16,511 bases of DNA. It comes from Thermoleophilia bacterium. GTDB taxonomy: Bacteria; Actinomycetota; Thermoleophilia; Gaiellales; Gaiellaceae. Positions 14,155 to 16,511 of this stretch are shown in pieces. Location: contig JACVRM010000035.1 of NCBI GenBank assembly GCA_014534415.1, positions 1 through 16,511 on the forward strand, written 5' to 3'. Under the pieces are notes generated by a model, which was given only the letters and a program-made list of their open reading frames with translations, searched no databases and had not been told where the DNA came from. A program made the position numbers and the translations under genes. Position 1 is the first letter of the stretch. Each line of letters opens with the position of its first letter.

Positions 14155-14156
<2 letters not shown>
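14149..14156 (-). promoter_or_regulatory. AGGAGGAG Shine-Dalgarno-like sequence at the acyl-CoA dehydrogenase stop
   Basis: AGGAGGAG on the minus strand overlaps the TAG stop of the acyl-CoA dehydrogenase gene. No start codon lies at normal distance. The vanW GTG is 31 nt away, or about 12 unpaired bases if the hairpin at 14120-14138 is folded. Confidence 0.35.
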
Positions 14157-15354
<1,198 letters not shown>

Positions 15355-15405
15355 CGGCGTGCACGATACGCGGGTCCGTCGGCCGCGCCTCTATTCTCGC
15401 GCGCC
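15355..15405. promoter_or_regulatory. Divergent promoter region between acyl-CoA dehydrogenase and esterase genes
   Basis: A 51-bp gap. On the minus strand TATCGT (15368 to 15363) is 8 nt before the dehydrogenase ATG. On the plus strand TATTCT (15392-15397) is 8 nt before the esterase GTG. Neither start has a Shine-Dalgarno. The layout repeats that of the 53-bp and 52-bp divergent gaps at 4780 and 7027. Confidence 0.45.
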
Positions 15406-16473
15406 GTGGCGGTCAGAGCGCGGGCGCCGGTCGTCGGCACGGATACGATCGAGTTCTCGTACGTGGACCCGACCCGGACGCTCACGCGGGTCGCGCTTGC
15501 GCACGAGCTCCGGCGGCCGCGCATCGTGCCCTTCGAGCGCGGTGAGAGCAGAGGCCGGTGGACGCTCGAATTCACGCTCCGGGACGCCGACCGCATGGAA
15601 TACCTGCTCGCCCTGACGCGCCCGAGCGGCGAGACGGCGCTCGTGGCCGACCCGGCGAATCCGTCGCGCGCGCCCGGCCCGTTCGGCGAGAAGTCCGTCG
15701 TCGAGCTGCCGGGGTACGTGGAGCCCGACTGGATCTGGGACGAGGATTCGCCGCCGGGCGAGGTCGCACCGCTCACGCTCGAGAGCAGGCGGCTCGGTGC
15801 GACGGTGAACGGGCTGCTCTGGTCGCCGGCCGACAGCGACCCCGCTGAGCCGCTGCCGCTCGTCATCGCGCACGACGGGCCCGAGTACGCGGAGTACTCG
15901 CAGCTCGTACGTCTGCTCGACCACCTCGTCTCGTTCGGCGACGTCCCGCCGCTGCGGGCAGCGCTGCTCCAGCCCGTCCAGCGCGACGAGACGTACTCGG
16001 CGTCGGCCCGCTACGCACGGGCGCTCGCCGGCGAGCTCGTCGCGCTGCTCCGGGCGGCGGCGCCGACGGGCGACTCGCTGCCGGTCGTGATGGGCGCCAG
16101 CCTCGGCGCGCTCGCCGCGCTGCACACTCACTGGCGGCACCCCCACGTGTTCGGCGGCCTGTTCCTCCAGTCGGGCAGCTTCTTCCGCGAGCGCTTCGAC
16201 AAGCACGAGGCCAGCTTCCGCCGCTTCGGTCGCATCACCCGCTTCGTCGGCCAGGTGCTCGCCGGCCGCGCGGCGCCGCCTGCGGTGCCGGTCACGATCA
16301 CGTGCGGCGCGGCGGAGGAGAACCTCTTCAACAACCGCGCCGTCGCCGCCGCGCTCCGGCAGCAGGGCTGGGATGTGCGGCTCGCCGAGCATCGCGACGC
16401 GCACAACTGGGTGTCCTGGCGCGATACGTTCGACCCCCACCTCGGCCAGCTCATCCTGCGCGCGTGGACATGA
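15406..16473 (+). CDS. Enterochelin-esterase-like alpha/beta hydrolase (putative esterase family)
   Basis: A 355-residue putative esterase. The N-terminal 75 residues look like the beta-sandwich (CBM48/Ig-like) domain seen in Fes-like esterases: TIEFSYVDPTRTLTRVAL and WTLEFTLRDADRMEYLLAL. The hydrolase domain starts near 145 with LPLVIAHDGPEYAEY. The nucleophile elbow is GASLGA with S232, the acid is probably among E304/E305 or nearby residues, and the histidine is H333 in DAHNW, giving a complete triad. The substrate is unknown; I see no siderophore genes here. The GTG at 15406 is chosen over the open frame to 15145, which is antisense to acyl-CoA dehydrogenase. The gene is followed by an ATGA-overlapping gene, so it is probably the first of an operon. 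Confidence 0.88.
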   Translation: MAVRARAPVVGTDTIEFSYVDPTRTLTRVALAHELRRPRIVPFERGESRGRWTLEFTLRDADRMEYLLALTRPSGETALVADPANPSRAPGPFGEKSVVELPGYVEPDWIWDEDSPPGEVAPLTLESRRLGATVNGLLWSPADSDPAEPLPLVIAHDGPEYAEYSQLVRLLDHLVSFGDVPPLRAALLQPVQRDETYSASARYARALAGELVALLRAAAPTGDSLPVVMGASLGALAALHTHWRHPHVFGGLFLQSGSFFRERFDKHEASFRRFGRITRFVGQVLAGRAAPPAVPVTITCGAAEENLFNNRAVAAALRQQGWDVRLAEHRDAHNWVSWRDTFDPHLGQLILRAWT

Positions 16474-16511
16474 GACGGGAGACGAAGCTGTTCGCCCCGG
16501 CGATCGGAGCC
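16470..16511 (+). CDS. Start of an unidentified gene overlapping the esterase (14 codons, cut by window edge)
   Basis: ATG at 16470-16472 overlaps the esterase TGA as ATGA, the coupling seen elsewhere in this window. The visible product is MRRETKLFAPAIGA. This is too short to assign; a second hydrolase or esterase-like partner would be a reasonable guess, but the sequence here does not show it. Confidence 0.5.
   Translation, partial: MRRETKLFAPAIGA

Overview
The window is very GC-rich, almost gap-free bacterial chromosome. It carries no tRNA, rRNA, insertion sequence, prophage or CRISPR array that I can see. Several traits point to a high-GC Actinomycetota: the tilS-hpt-ftsH order, a DUF4081-like GNAT protein, many GTG/TTG starts, and start codons sitting 6-9 nt after a TANNNT -10 element with no Shine-Dalgarno sequence. 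A deep-branching class such as Thermoleophilia (Gaiellales/Solirubrobacterales) is my guess, from overall impression only.

Layout. (1) 1-4779, minus strand: a four-gene run read from right to left, made of a tandem class III nucleotide cyclase fused to an AAA/STAND ATPase, tilS, hpt, and ftsH cut by the window edge. The first three genes overlap at their stop/start codons. (2) 4833-5495, plus strand: a Tat-exported PGRP/amidase_2 protein divergent from the cyclase. (3) 5492-7026, minus strand: GNAT, histidine phosphatase and a possible small membrane protein. (4) 7079-8700, plus strand: purine nucleoside phosphorylase overlapping a diacylglycerol-kinase-family lipid kinase. (5) 8697-9821, minus strand: L,D-transpeptidase followed by a coiled-coil protein with a basic tail. 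(6) 9849-10010, plus strand: a 53-residue putative zinc-binding protein. (7) 10038-11839, minus strand: sirtuin then class I fructose-bisphosphate aldolase. (8) 11834-12265, plus strand: 4HBT thioesterase, whose GTG start overlaps the sirtuin GTG in one GTGCAC palindrome. (9) 12240-15354, minus strand: acyl-CoA dehydrogenase and a VanW-family envelope protein. (10) 15406 to the end, plus strand: an enterochelin-esterase-like hydrolase and the first codons of an overlapping gene.

Themes. Three genes act on or near peptidoglycan (PGRP amidase, L,D-transpeptidase, VanW protein) and one on membrane lipid. Two salvage purines (hpt, PNP). Several concern central or acyl metabolism (aldolase, sirtuin, thioesterase, acyl-CoA dehydrogenase). 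No single system ties them all together.

The items I would look at first are the cyclase, whose two catalytic domains are asymmetric and which ends before the usual TPR region; the repeated leaderless-promoter geometry; the shared GTGCAC start; the hairpin in front of vanW; and the 53-residue HH/CC protein. No gap of more than 300 bases lacks a gene. Start codons are inferred from reading frames, overlaps and upstream signals, and none is experimentally known.
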